DNA of 64,000 nucleotides, taken from Siphonodentalium dalli (taxonomy: Eukaryota; Mollusca; Scaphopoda; Gadilida; Siphonodentaliidae). Where the stretch lies: positions 62,973,094-63,037,093 of the forward strand of contig CP136065.1 in NCBI GenBank assembly GCA_032622095.1, read 5' to 3'. Below, piece by piece: positions 11,701 to 26,700 of the stretch (position 1 is the stretch's first letter; each line of letters opens with the position of its first letter). The position numbers were made by a program, and so were the translations under genes. The notes under the pieces were generated by a model that was given only the letters and a program-made list of their open reading frames with translations, did no database searches and was not told where the DNA came from.

Positions 11701-14700
11701 ATGTTTACTCAATTGTGATAGCGTCTAAAGAATCGACCTTTAAACGACCATTAACTAATTTCCCAGTGCGTGAAACCGACACCCTATGATATAGATAATC
11801 GAACACATCCGTAATATCGTCCTTTCTCGTCAGCTCTCGCGATTAACATTAAGTCGTCTTGTGCTAAGCCGGTTAATTTCTTTTGTTTACAATAAATTGT
11901 CGTTCAGTCCGCGGACACGAAAACTGCTTTAGCCATATTTTTAGCCACCAGCATATTTATTTTAGCATTTGGTGGACCCACATACAATACCATCATGGTC
12001 TCATGTCAGGCCCTTTCGTTGTACTAAAGCATGTATCACATTCATGTCTCTTAGCAACAAGATGACATACAAACATCCAGTGCGCCACCCAACACCAGCG
12101 TCCATGTATCAACAACATCACCAGAATCTGGTAACACAACAACACCACCCCCACCACCCCCACCACCAGAATTAACACTAACATCGCCGCCATCACCAAC
12201 AACAACAAATCTACTAACAACAACAGCATCAGCAACAACAACTAGAACAACACCAACAGCTACAACAACATATTCATCGCTAACAACAACACAATCAGCA
12301 ACAACTACAGCAACGCCAACATCACCCCCACCACCAACAGCTACAACAGATCCACCAACAACACCATCAGCAACAACTGCAACAATGCGAACACCACCGC
12401 CACCAGCAACTACTACAACAGATCCACCAACGACACCAGCACCATCAGAAACAACTACAACAACGCCAACATCACCCCCACCAACAACAACTACAACAGA
12501 TCCACCAGCAACAACTACAACAACGCCAACACCACCGCCACCATCAACAGCTGCAACAACAGATCCAACAACAACACCATCAGCAACAAATACAACAACG
12601 CCAAAATTACCACTAGATATAACAGATCCACCAACAACAGCACCATCAGCACCTACAACAACACCAACAGCACCGCCACCACCAACAGCTATAACAACTG
12701 ATCCAACAACAACAGCACCACCAGCAACAACTACAACGACTACCGGAGGAATAACAACGGAAACAACAGCGACGACCATAACACCCGCCACCGACACGAC
12801 AACAGAGATGCCTATATGTCCAGTGTTACCGTCTCCAATAGTCACCCAAACGTTCAGAGGTAACAATTATTTTATTCCCGGACGTTTTGGCGTACAGACA
12901 TACGGGAGCGCTATCATAATGAAATTTGTCCGCCTCTCTCGATCTGTGTAACTGTGGTGTATTACCATACAACTTATGTAATAGAATATTAAAATTTAGG
13001 TAAATTGTTGCAGGCGTGTTGAATGTTTGCAACCTGCATATACAAGACATGTATAACCGTTTTGACATTTTCAACATAATGATATCGATTTGGAATAATG
13101 TCGTGGTGTTATCATGTCCCAGTAGACAGCTGATAGTATATTATTGAAACGTATGGCGTTGAAGATTTGTAGCATGGGTATGCATATATATGCGACGTTA
13201 TGACTGTGTCCGACTTGAAAAAGTTTGGTTATTGACAGGATGTCCTCCTCCTACCTCTGACTTCATCTGATTAAAGCTCGTGAAGATTAATAATATGCTG
13301 ATGATGTGTACCACGTTTATGGTTAGTGCAAATGTTAATTATAGACAGTTATTATCCATTTGACAACTTAATGTGTTTTTATACTATGCACTAATTGTAA
13401 ATCCATTTAAAACATATCTAAGCTAAAAAGAGGGCGATCAAAACAGTAATACACCCACTTAAATTTCAATAGTGTTTGTTCCGTTTAATGCGCGGTTGTG
13501 GTATTGTTATAGGATGCAAATTATACCGACAAGTATTGGTTATGGGGATCGGTTTGTATCTGCATCTGTGTATACAGTAGCACACATGAGAGGGTGCGAG
13601 TAGAAAACAAAATAAGGTCTTACATATGTGGCTGAGTGATAATTCTATCGAGATGAAAGAAAAGTGGGAATCAATCCTACACTTAGTGCTTCGACCTCAC
13701 CATTATGTGTGTTTTATAAAGGTTATATTGACGTCATTATCATCACCGATCCCAATAATAGAGCTTGAAAAAGATAAAATGAGATAACCGTACATTGTCT
13801 CCATTTACATGTAGAAAACAACGATACAAAAGTTCACCAGGACAATTTCTGGTATTCAATTGTTGACACATAATTGAAATGTACGCACACTGCATTTATA
13901 TTACACTCCTAAAATGAGGACTTAACGTCAGAACGTATGGTGGCTTACATGTATGAGCGTGTTATCAAGATACCCAGTTACCACGCGGGCCACAAACATG
14001 CCAGTAGAACCGTTTTCGACGCGGCTTTAATTAACGCAAAGTATACACGCTTATAACAACTATCGTGTGAGAATTAATATATTTGGACATGATACCACCC
14101 AAGCCGCCATACTTACTCTAGACACACCGTCAATGGGGTCTATCTGCAGGTCCAACAATTGAACTGACTACTGTAAACCGCGGTCCAGAAAAGACGAATT
14201 CAGCATCCAGACTTATTGGTTTTAGATGTGCAGCCACCCTGAAATTAACTCCCCCTTAGGGTGATTTCAGAATAAAAAGAGCGCCTAGTGATTACAAAGA
14301 ATATACTAAGAGGGTGACCCGGTGTTGCCCATGTTAAGGTGATGTGGAACACTCTGCTGTGGAAATGTTATGAGAATATAGACTGATCTTGCTAAAAGTT
14401 GTCATTCTCATAAATGTTGTAACTAAATGGCCATCACAAACGTCATTCTTATACATGGATTATATAATCAGTGGTTCACAATGTCGCAATTGCAATTTGT
14501 TTATCGCGATTAATTATTCAGGAGTAAATAAGTAAATATAAAACTGCTCGGACGTCGGTCGTTGCCTTTTTTGAAATGGTATAATCGATAATTGGAATTC
14601 TACGCAAAAGTAGAGGATGGTCAGACATTCTTCCAGATTGGATAATGACTATTTACTCGCTCATCGAGTTGATTTACTAAATTAACAGTTGCAATTGACT

Positions 14701-17700
14701 TTAAAAAATAACCAAACATTTTATATCTTCAACTTTCTATTGGCAATTTTCTATTTATCAATGTTGATGCCACGACCACGCCAATATAAACCAAAGGGTG
14801 CCACTTTGCATCTTCAAGCCACACGAGTAATACCGTCTTATCACGTAATAATGCCTAATAGAAATGTGTATGAGCTTTGGAACCGACAAAGTTGTATGAA
14901 TTCTGGTGCCCATATATATAAAGCGCCCCATCCCCAACGCCACCAAGGATCATGCAGATCTTACCTCACAAATCACTCGAAAACGGGGACAAGACGTCTA
15001 GACTAAGTATCGAAGAGAGTATTTTTCGCTTTCGGCCCCACAGTGAGCACTTGAAATCTCATAAATAACACTTGATAACTTCGTCACAAGATCATGTTCA
15101 AATTTATAATAATGTATCAAATAAGTGATGAAAACCCATCATTGTAAAAAACTCATGTGAAGGATTTAGATGAAATATGGTAAATATAGCACATAATGTT
15201 CAAACTTTTGACAAAACATACGTTTAAACAAATTAATCATATACATGAAATAGTCAGATGAATATATTTGATCTCAGTCAGGAATATGTCGTTGATGCCG
15301 TTGGAACTGTGGAGCAATGCATGACGAAAGTGAAAGATTAGATGTTTCAAAATAAATTAAAACTAAATGATGAAAAATCAGAAATGATAGTTATAGGAAC
15401 CAGACATAGGCTAGCGAAACTTGATTATTCTCTTCTTATCAAGATCGTTTATAATTCAATCGTGTCAAGTGAATCCATTCACAACCTCGGAGCTATGTGT
15501 GATACCAGCATGTCTATAGAGTCTCATGTAAATAGTGTATGTTGAGCATGTAATTATCATTTGAGAAACATTGGTAGAATAAGAAAAGACGGGTACCCAG
15601 CTAGCCTATTATATATTTTGGAACTTCTTTCTGTCTGTTTTTAAGATCAATGTTTAACAATCAATGTCATAATTATAAGGAATAATCTCGGTTTGCTTAA
15701 TGTAAGTACACAGTCTAAATGCATATGTCGAATCACAAACAGGTTTGTGATTCGGCATATGCCTTTAGACTGTGTAATTACATTAGGAAACCGATATTTG
15801 TCCTTAAATATATACATAGAAATATACTGGAAATGTTTAATTGAGTTGAATTGAAATGGATATATATTGTCCTCTGACATTGAAATGAAACAATTACATT
15901 CCTAAGCTGAGCAAAATTCCATCTGTTGGCGCGGATGACCAATATGGCCAATTTCATTCTATTATAGACACTATTTTACTATAATCAATTATCTAGTACA
16001 GTACAATGCCTAGAACCGTTGTTGAGTGCAAATAATGTAGAAATTATTTTCATAATATGCTAATGACAGCCACAGTTATGTCCACTACGCCACAGAATAA
16101 CCAGCATTTGACTAGAGTAAAACACCCCGCTATTGGCTGTTCGTTTTGTTCTTTTAGGGAAACCAAAACAATTTATAAAGAACCATTTGAATGCACACTG
16201 GGGACAAAATTAAGAACCCCGGGTACCGAGGGACTTGGTTCCGATGTATGATATTAAATATCTAAACTATATGCAATTGCGAAGAACCAATTGGTCCTTT
16301 GTTAGGTTCTGCTTGAAGAACCGAACCATGTGGCAGAAACAAACTGGTAGCTTGTTTGGTTCTTCATTATGGGTTCTTCACGAAGAATCTCATGGTTACA
16401 TGCTCCACGCAAATCAGTTAGCTCTTTAAATGATTGCGCCCTGGGTAAATGAAAAACAAATATTGCTCATGAAAATCTCGTCACAGTTGGACTAATCTAT
16501 GGGATTGAAACGCCACATAAACCCGTTCGCATTAGACAAGGTTGTCAACGTTCCAATCAGTTGAAGAAAGTGTAAACATTTCTAAGGTATTTACTCTCCT
16601 GATAGAGGACACTATACGCGGAAAGTTATAAACATCGCCGTCGTTTGATCACAATCTAATAGAAATATAATATTCTGCAACGCAATGATATGGAGGTTAT
16701 CAATTCTACAAAATATGAAGCTGCTCACTTCATGTCAGGAAAATAATATAAATGATGCATGTATGAATGGATTCTATCTTGTTGCGCTTCAATACGCCGA
16801 TGAAATGGATCTTCATCGGTGACGCCAACATTATGTTATCATATACTTCAATCAAATATATATTATTCATTACTGTGAATGTAAAACACGGAGCTGTTCG
16901 CAATGATGACTTTTCATACAATAGGCTGAAGGTTGTCGTGTTATCATGTTAATGCGTTGCTATCATAACGCATTGACCTGTTCAAAACGCACGATTGCTG
17001 CAGGACAGGTTCGGGTATTAACACTGAAAGATGCTATATGATTTATCAGTTTAAGTCATGACTCTCCCCATTGTATCATGTTCATAACATTCATTATAAT
17101 GCATGAAGGGTCTGTTCCTGCCATATTGTATTGATTGTTACCACGACAGTGGCCATTGTCAAAAGTTCATTGACACGTTATATTCTGAAATTGGAAATTA
17201 CACAGCACGGGCAAGAATACAGCATTTACTTCCTGGTTTCGATATATTTGTGAACGCTAACAAGCTCGAGTAACACATTCGGAGAGTGTACGGTGCACCA
17301 GGGCTTGCTCTTCCCAGTTGATTTGGTGGTAGCGGTTTTGGATATGAGGGTTATTAAATCTATCCTGCGAAATGTTCGGGGGGGGGGGGGGTCACAAGCG
17401 TAAATATCTCATATTTATACTGTGAACTATAATTATTGTACATACGTGTCTGTTTCTTAATAACCGCTACATGATTGATTTAGATATGAGAATAAATCAA
17501 TAATTGTGTTATATGTCGCCAAGGATTATGCTTTTGCAATCCCTTTATGCATATATACATTCATTCAATGTGACAATATGTTGTTTTCATGGTGTGTGAA
17601 CACATGACTAGAACATAAACATCGCTTAACAACTTTACAATTATTCACAGATACGCTTGTGTCAAAAAATATCAAATAAAATATGAGAGATCAACAATAA

Positions 17701-20700
17701 GTACTATTCGATGGGGTAAAATATACAAAGCCCTCTTCGGTGACGAATCTGATATACCGATACAAGCACTCTTCAACAGAGCGGGGAATATAACTGTATG
17801 TGTAAGTTGTGGTAGCAAGCTTGTACAACGGAATCGTCGTCTAGGAGAGGGTGCTAAACAAGTCAGTTTATCGAAATCAGTTGGCTATTCTACCAGCTCC
17901 TCGTCTCTAATGTGGCGCAAGGTCCGCCTGTCAAAATGATTGAAACAAGCCGTTGGCCTGATAAAACTGTTGAAGCCCCTCTTGTGAACCTTGCCTGAGG
18001 ACCACATATGTATATATGTGTTTGTTTATAATAGAATAATTAATACAGTTTAGACGATCACTAGGATGTAGAGATTTAGAGAAGCTGATCTCCTCTAATC
18101 CATCTTTACAACTTTACAATATGACATTATTATTTAGTTCAACCATATGGCAAAACAAAGAATGACATGTGTTGTTTCTGGTTACCCGTCCGTTCCTCTT
18201 CGAACTGCTCCGAATTTGTTTTACGAATATCTTTGTATTTTACCAACTTGTCCAGCTGCATTGACCAATGGTGAGCAAATAACACGAGGCCAAACATTCC
18301 AGTTATCACTGCACACTCTTCAAAATGATGCCAAAAACAACTGTCACACTAAGCGTTACATATGCCCCGATGCTCAGTTTAGAGAGTGGGCAATATTAAA
18401 TATTTGTATGGATGGCAAATTTTCTAAATCCAAGAAGCGGATATCCATCCCCCTAAACTGGGCTATCAACGCACAACCAAATATGATGACCCATGCTCAA
18501 GCTGAAAGCTGAAATTTCTATACAGACACAAACTTAATGATTTGCTCAAGTCAAACCAGGGCTGTATCTCTGAATGGACGAAGCCTGTAGTAAGTCAGTA
18601 TTATTCCCCAGCTATGCTGACACGTGAAATGTCTTTTGGACACAAAATTCAACAATATACAATTCAAACAAGGGCCGTAACTCTGGTAAACATTAATGGA
18701 CGAAACCATATTTTTATATCCTTCTCTACAATCTGTGCTATCGCCATGCCAAAGGACAACGAAATCCGACAATTAATACCCTAGTGGCAGGGTGATATAT
18801 TGGTACGGACACAACAATTCACAAATTTCCAAGTCAAACAAGGGCCATAACTCTGGTAGAAATAAATGGACGAAACACGTAGTGTGTGCATCCTTTCTCA
18901 CAACATCACATAAATGCCAACGAGGTGTAAGGTATGTTGACATGTACAAGCAATATTGATATATCGGCTTCATATACTGTGAAAATGTACTTTACATGGT
19001 TACAGCCATTTTCCAACTTTAAAATATTTCGCTCAAAAGTGAAACAAACGCTCTTTATTTCTATCATATCAGGGGTAGACCAACACGGGACGTTTTTTTC
19101 CGTGCCGTGCAAATGGTTCGTTTTGTTAGGATCCCATATATACTAACGAACCAATACAGGCGATTTTGGGTCGTACATCTATATAGACTACATATGATTC
19201 TGTGACGTCACCATATATATAAAGATACATTTCCAACGTTGATTTGATCAAAAGAGATTTGAATTTGTTCTTGATGTGAGCTTTCTCAGATTTTTGCGGA
19301 GGCCAGACCAGACTTTGATGAACGAACAAACCGGAAGTCATGACTTTAACAGTGCCATTCAATTACTGACCATTAACCAATCCGCTGTTAGAACTGGGAT
19401 CACGGATTGGACACCCACCCAGAAAAAGTCAGTGGTAAATACATGGCAATTACACAGGATACGTCACATGTATATCGATGGGATGGTACTGTACATTACT
19501 GTGCCTTTTTTGCTTTCACAATGCATTATTTTAATACATTTCAAAGTCGTTTATACCAACATAAACCACGCTGACATAATCAATCGGATAGAGGGTTGCA
19601 CATCGCACATAGAAAAAGCCATAACTGAGAGCATGACAATTACACAATTATCACCGAGGATAGATTGTAACTATTTACCGCCTCCCCGTAGATGTACTAA
19701 TGCATGGGAGTAGATACCCGGTGTCTTGCTAAGAATCAGCGTTGTATGACTGTTTGGCATGATAATCGAGTCTGTTCACTCCTCACGGTACTGTTCCGAT
19801 ACATTCAAGTCGGGGGAACACAATAATTGCCGCCGATGGGGTCATTGTTACAAGGCATCGATAACATTTGTAGCCAGCTTTCTATCGTTTTTGACTCAAT
19901 ATATGACGTCATCACATGAACAAGCGACCAAAATGGCGACGTCATACTGCATACCTGGGTTCTTTTATTTTGTTAGAGGAATAGAACTCGAGCAATTCCA
20001 TGTCATTAGGTATATAAATGATTGATTAATATTTAGTTGATTTCTTCCATTATAAATGCAAGGTGTTTTTCATAAGCTCAAGAATTTGATTAGCCAAACA
20101 ATTAGTCCCGTTTATTAGAACAACATGAATATGAAAAGCTGGCTACGATTGTGATTGCCCTTGAAAAGCTGGCGATATGTGCTCAATTTGAGGAAAAAAA
20201 CAACGAACGGCTACAAATGTGGTCGATACCTTACATGTGACAATGACTCCATCAGACCAATTACCACATTAACTCTAGGAAATAATGTGCAATAAAATAA
20301 ATCAGTACATCATACATCAGTATTATTCAATAAAAAATCCAATTATCACATGTATATGTCGTAGGTGGGGTCTACTGTGGTCGGGTTTTGAATGACACTG
20401 TTAATGCCATTGTTCCGCGGAAAATGGTGTGTTAGGGTGTTTGACAAGTGAGGTCACCGCGTTGTCTTGTCCTACTGCTTGTTGTTTCGAAATCAGTTCT
20501 GACTAAAACCATACTCAGACTACCGACCACATTTGTCTTTAAAAATAGCTTTGATTAACATAATGTAGTTTCGGTTTCGTTTCCGCGTAAGAGTTTCGTT
20601 TCCGGAGAATTGATGCTACGCATTCTCTCAGAATATCTTCTGCGCCTTGTGACATAATTTTAACTGAGATTAATTACGTTTAACAAACTTTAAATGCGTT

Positions 20701-23700
20701 TATGACGCGAAACAAAATACTATTTTCTTTGTTTAATTTCGAAGTTAACATCATATACCGGAAACTAAATTATTCGGTACTAAATGTTGAATTTGTTATA
20801 ACATTCCGTTATATTACCTATTAAGTAAAATTGATCAATTCTGCACTCTTTAAATACACTTTTCAATGTTAAATTTGCTGTCGTAAAACTCTAAATTTGT
20901 AAACATTAGCCATGCGGCGGAAAAGTTATTGTGCTATTTATAACTATTGGGCGGGGTTTACTGGAATCGGCACAGGTTGAAGGAATTCCCCTAGTCTTGG
21001 GGATAGGATAGGATAATTTTATTTACAATATACACACATGGAAAGTACAATTACAAATAAATATAATATTAATAGACTATACATGTATATTGTTAGGGGT
21101 GATATAGTCATGACTGACTCTTCCTATCACCCCTTGGGGATTCCATGCGACTATCGCCCGATTGTTTACCTCGCGTTCTTGAGGATATTGTGATTGACAG
21201 GTAATTACGTAATTCCTGCTGGGAGTAATGGAACCTCTACCCATTGTCATTAGACTCAGTACTTTTAGAGTCTGGGTATGGTTTTAATCAGAACTGTTTG
21301 GAAATATGAAGTAAATACACTTGGTAGTGCATTATAATGCCAGTCATGTATACATAGTGTTATTTGTCATTGAAAGTACAATGTTTTTGCGGTAACCAGT
21401 TTCTGTCGCTACTGTCAGAAATAATGTATTTCCACCGGAGAAAAGTTCTGGTCGCTCGCGAAAATAAATATATATATTTGCCCGGTATCAATTCAAAAAC
21501 GCTATATATCCTCTGTTGTTTTTATCCAAATAACGCGATGTCGCACTACGAAGTTCAAATAAGGTTTTAAAATATAATGATCTGTTTGCGATTTTTATTA
21601 TGTATTTGTAATTTGATGTATGTACACATGTACATACAGCGGTTCCGCTTTTGGCGTGCGTAATTCTTAGGTCTATAGCGCGAACTTGTTCTTATTTATT
21701 AGCACACATTTTGATCTAATCTTCCTATCTCAATGTGCAGGCTAGAATACAGGTATATATGTATGTCATTGGATTTTTGGTGGGCTGTTTAATTACTCAA
21801 TATCAACTTTGTTTCGACTTAAACAAAAGACACGTATTATCAAATTTGTTTTTATTTATATAAGTTGTTCACACTGTATACAATGATGTCATACAAATAT
21901 GTATGCAATCAAACAAATAACATTAATAATTATAGAAAAACCACGGATGGGGTGGGGTTCCCTGTACACTCACCATTCACTCTGCTTGCACACTATACAA
22001 TATATCGATCAGTATTTATAAATAACTTAATATACAAACAAAAATACCTCCGATTGTCAAAAACATATATAGTAACATTCCAGTCTTTGTACACATATAT
22101 AATTAAAACAAAACATGTGTTGGATTGGTAGCTGGTTCCAGTTCCTTGTTTTGAGGGTATATGGGTTTTGTGTCATAATTGTTTTGATTGCCTTATTGAG
22201 CTATGGGTTTAACACTTTTGTCAAAGTTCCCCATTCTCTTGAAGTTTTCAACGGCCTATCGCCTCTCAAAGCATTGACCTTTTGTATATGAGATCGGCTT
22301 ACTAATTCGTTCAAGGACGCTTTCAAAGATAATTCAATGGAGTCGAATTTCGTCTAATAGATATAGTATTTTAATATAAATAAAATCATGATTTTTATAT
22401 TGGCGCTCTTTTCCGATGAAACGCCGAATAATATGATACTTTTGTAAGTTGGATATCTAGTATGTTGGTGTTCATCCAGTGTTGAACTATTTTAAAGAAG
22501 CGTAATGCTATAGGACCGTCAAAGAAGATATGGGGTATTGATTCTATCATTTACATCTATTATAGTCCATATCGTTAGTAATTTTCATTTAGATCTGTAT
22601 ACGATTATCTATCGCCCTATTAGTGGTGCAGATTAGTTGCAGCTTTCTTCACTTTATGAATAAACGCAAAATTGTGCACATATCCACATAATTTAACTTT
22701 ACCCCCTCTTTATGGGTTTTCATAATTGAATATAGCGTTCAGTGTTTATAGAAATATTAAATTTCGTATATAATCGTTTCATGGCATATGTGACTCTAAA
22801 ATCTTATATACAGTAAGTAAGATTAAGCGAACTATTGTTGGGAATTCAAATGTCATCAGACAATATGTGCTGGGACAAATGCGATCAACGTTTAACATTG
22901 AAACCTATGGGATCTTCGCGATTCGCTCAAAAAGTCGTGGTCACATCACTTATTTGTTAGCATGCATTATGCCACACTTAACTATGGAGAGGGCTCGGAT
23001 ATGTAACCTGTGGACTGTAGTAACTGTGTGTGGTGTCATAAAAGCCAAGCATAACAATCTGCATTATATCTGTGGGCAAAGTGCATTAATTGGTTCTCAT
23101 TTTCTGACATATATACATCAAAATGTCTTTAAGGTAACAAACTAATAACGACACTTGCTGTAAATCCATGTCCGCTTAAAATTCATAGCTACACTGTGAA
23201 AAAAATATGTATTCATACAGCACATTGTGCTATCAAATCTTTGAAGGACGGTACGTAAGTATATTATACATCAAATTGTTGTAATTTTACATCAAGCGTG
23301 CAATCAAATCTGGTAGAATTCCCGCCTTGGAATTTAATATTATCGTGATTCAAACTTTACTACGTGAAAATTCAATAGTATATTTATCGGCGACAATATT
23401 ATATACGACAATCACTCCATACAGTAGGACTGAATCTTACCCTGCTGATATTTATTATATATTATTTATCCGACAGTCATTGTCTGTTATACGTATAGTA
23501 CGAATTAGTGTAACTCTATCGGGATTTAGTTACTCGGGTTCCATTTTGTATTTCACGATTCGTATTTGATCGTAATATTTGGCGTAAATTGTTGTTTTGG
23601 GGAACCTATTACCTATTCGACTGTGGACAGTTGTAAAGACGGTTCGGTTCCTTTGATAATCGGACAAGTTTAAATTCTTCGAAAATCGACTTAATCATTG

Positions 23701-26700
23701 ACAATTTCCACTAAGAGATTCATCAATTTCATGCAAACATGGCATGATCCAGGGTCTCACTTCATTCATAATTCAGTGCTGTGTTGACTGACAGTTGTGA
23801 CTTAGTATAAAAACAGTAGCGTATATCCTGACACATGAGGATACAGGTACAATTAACACGAGCTTCGATGTCAACCAATAGTGACAATAATAACAACTCA
23901 ACGAGCAGCCATTTCTATTTACTATTAAATGAAAATGCAGTTGACAGGTTGACAGTGTTCAGAATCCATGGACGTAAATATATATTCCTATATATACATC
24001 GCTGCAGAATCTAATTCAACAAGTGATTGTTTCAAAGCACACCATCCCACATCCATGTACATTTACAAGAGAGGATATACATGTACTGTATGCACCAGTG
24101 TATTTCACAAGAGATTCATGGCAAACATGGCATGATCCATGGTCTCACTTCATTCATACGTCAGTGCTGTGTTGACTGTTGTGACTTAGTATCAAAACAC
24201 TGGAACATTTACGGACACTGGGGATACAGGTAAAATTTACACAGACTTCGCTGTCAACCAATAGTGACAATAATAGCAACAACAACAACTCAACGAGCAG
24301 CTATTTCTATTATAATGTTGAAAATGCAGTTGACAGTGTTCAGTATCTGATTCAAGTAATTGTTTCAAAGCACATCATCCCACATGCATGTACATTTACA
24401 AGAGAGGATATACATGTATTGCACTACTGTGTGCACCAGTGTACCGGTAATTCACAAGAACTTCAACGTCCATAAACAATGAACTGACGCCACGCAACTT
24501 TACAATCACTCAGACCAATTCATCCTGTATTCATCAATTTGTATTGAAACGTGTGGATATGAGACATTGTCATTATTCGCCATGTTATTGTCAAGTTACC
24601 GGTATTACGACAATTTACCTGGAGGAAATGTACAGTATTTGTTGGATGTTGTTATCAAACCATCTTAATAGCTGACTCCCTGATATCTCATGGAAAATGT
24701 GCGACTACGGGAGAACATTGTCGTCAAGTCATTGTGCACAGTTATTATGCTGTTGTCTTGATGGTTCCAATCCCAACTACATGTAGCTGTTAATTGATAC
24801 CGGTATATATACAGTACCAGTCAAAAGAAGTGGTATAATAGTACGGTATATATTAAGCCATTTAAGCACGCTATTTTCGCACTCAATATCGCAATAATAT
24901 TGCAAGTGGAAACGCTTATAAGCATGTCGCCTGTGATATTATTGCAATATTTTGCACTAAATATCTCAATAGTTTGCGCGTAATATTGCAACATCTTTCG
25001 CTCAAAATTGTGACATTTTAAATAATTGTTTTGCTTCTTCTATATTGTTTATTGTATAAATAGAGACAATGTTTTAGATATCTTTATAATTATAGTTGTA
25101 TATGCTATATGTACACTATATGCACAGTATTTATCTAATATTATATAAATATAACACTATCAGGTTTGTATGAAATTTAGCGCGCTTATTATCGCAATAT
25201 TTTGCATTGAATATTGCAATAATAAGTGGGACTGGTATTGTGCTATAATCACACGTGTTTCTAAATTGAGCTCCCTCAATATCACAAAGAAGGCGCGCCT
25301 AAAAATACCACTTCTTCTGACTGGTACAGTATTGTCACGATGTACGGATTCACCTGTTAAAACAAAAACTGTGTTTACAAGTGACTGGACAATTTCATGC
25401 CTTATACATGTACATGTATACATGTTACCAAAAAGTATCCCATTAAGATATTTAACTTTTATATGTACATAAATTTGAGTTCTAACTGTGTATCTTTCTT
25501 TTTTATGGCTTAAAAGCGCATGCCGATTCATGTTTTAGAATGGTCGAAATTAGTATACTCATAACTGAATAGTGATGGGTTGGCTTATTTTTATTTACAG
25601 CATATCTATACAGTAGTTAGTGAAAGGGTTTCAAAGCGAACACATTACGCGTGCGCAGCCTTTTCCGGAATAAATTCCATGAGGCAGATAACAAGCTTGA
25701 TCCTCTGCAAACTGCAAAGTTTCACAAGTATCGTAAACTATGATCATAACATTAGAACTACCGGTAAGATGTATTTTTTAGTCATGAATAATACTAGTTT
25801 CGACCATTCAAAAACATATGAATCGTAATGCCTATCGGGAAATCATATTGTCACCATGGCAACCTGGCTAATTATATAGTAAATTAGCAAATAAAGAGCA
25901 AAACATTGGTGTTGACCCATGAAAAATACCATTGGTCTGACCTTTATTAGTTACGGTCTTGATATTAATTAAAGGGTGCTGAACCGTATGTTAAACGGTC
26001 AAATGTTGGCAGCGATGTTGCGTAATTCAGGTCAACATCCTATGATTTTACGGAGTGGGTAGTTTATCATTTTGAAGGAAGTTCCGTAATTTTACAGAAG
26101 GTGTCAATTAAAATTTACGGAAGTTCCGTTAATTTAGGTTAATATCTTGTGATTTTACGGAGTGGGAAGTTTATCATTTTGAAGGAAGTTCCGTATTTTT
26201 ACAGCAAATGTGATGGCAGCAAAGTTACCAGCACATTGTGCCGTAAAATTACGGATATTTTTTAACAGTGTAAGTCACCCCATAAACTAAAGGTGATATT
26301 GCTGTTGCTGCAACAAATACATCTGATTGGTGTACAGAAAACTTAATCATGATGATATATTAAAAAGTTAGACTGTTTATTATTGATGATACAAAAATTA
26401 TGGCGGTGACATCTATGATGTTGGCAATGTAGTTTCCAAACGGATCCTAGAGCTGACACCAGTTGTGTCGCAATATCCGATCCTCTAAACCCTTTCACAC
26501 TTTTGCCACACGATGTGTATCCATTAATTCCCATGTAGCTTTACATTGTATATATTTTTTAATGCTTGGTTTGCATTCTGTTGACAATCAGCCTTCTCCA
26601 CCCACTATATCAACAGTCACAAACTATAACTCATGGGAAGTGACGCACAAAAGAAAATAGACCTACACCCTACTATAAGCAAGGATGAAGCTGTAACAGA

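Noticed and set aside
12051-12866. 271-residue Val/Gly-rich minus-strand open frame
   Set aside because: Antisense shadow of the Thr/Pro codons of the gene A stalk exon. The same shadow appears over the gene B exon.
18147-18512. 121-residue open frame in gene A intron 2
   Set aside because: No recognisable domain, no counterpart in gene B and no supporting splice signals; length alone is not enough.
19276-19713. 145-residue open frame in gene A intron 2
   Set aside because: No motif and mixed composition; the overlapping opposite-strand frame is just as plausible by chance.
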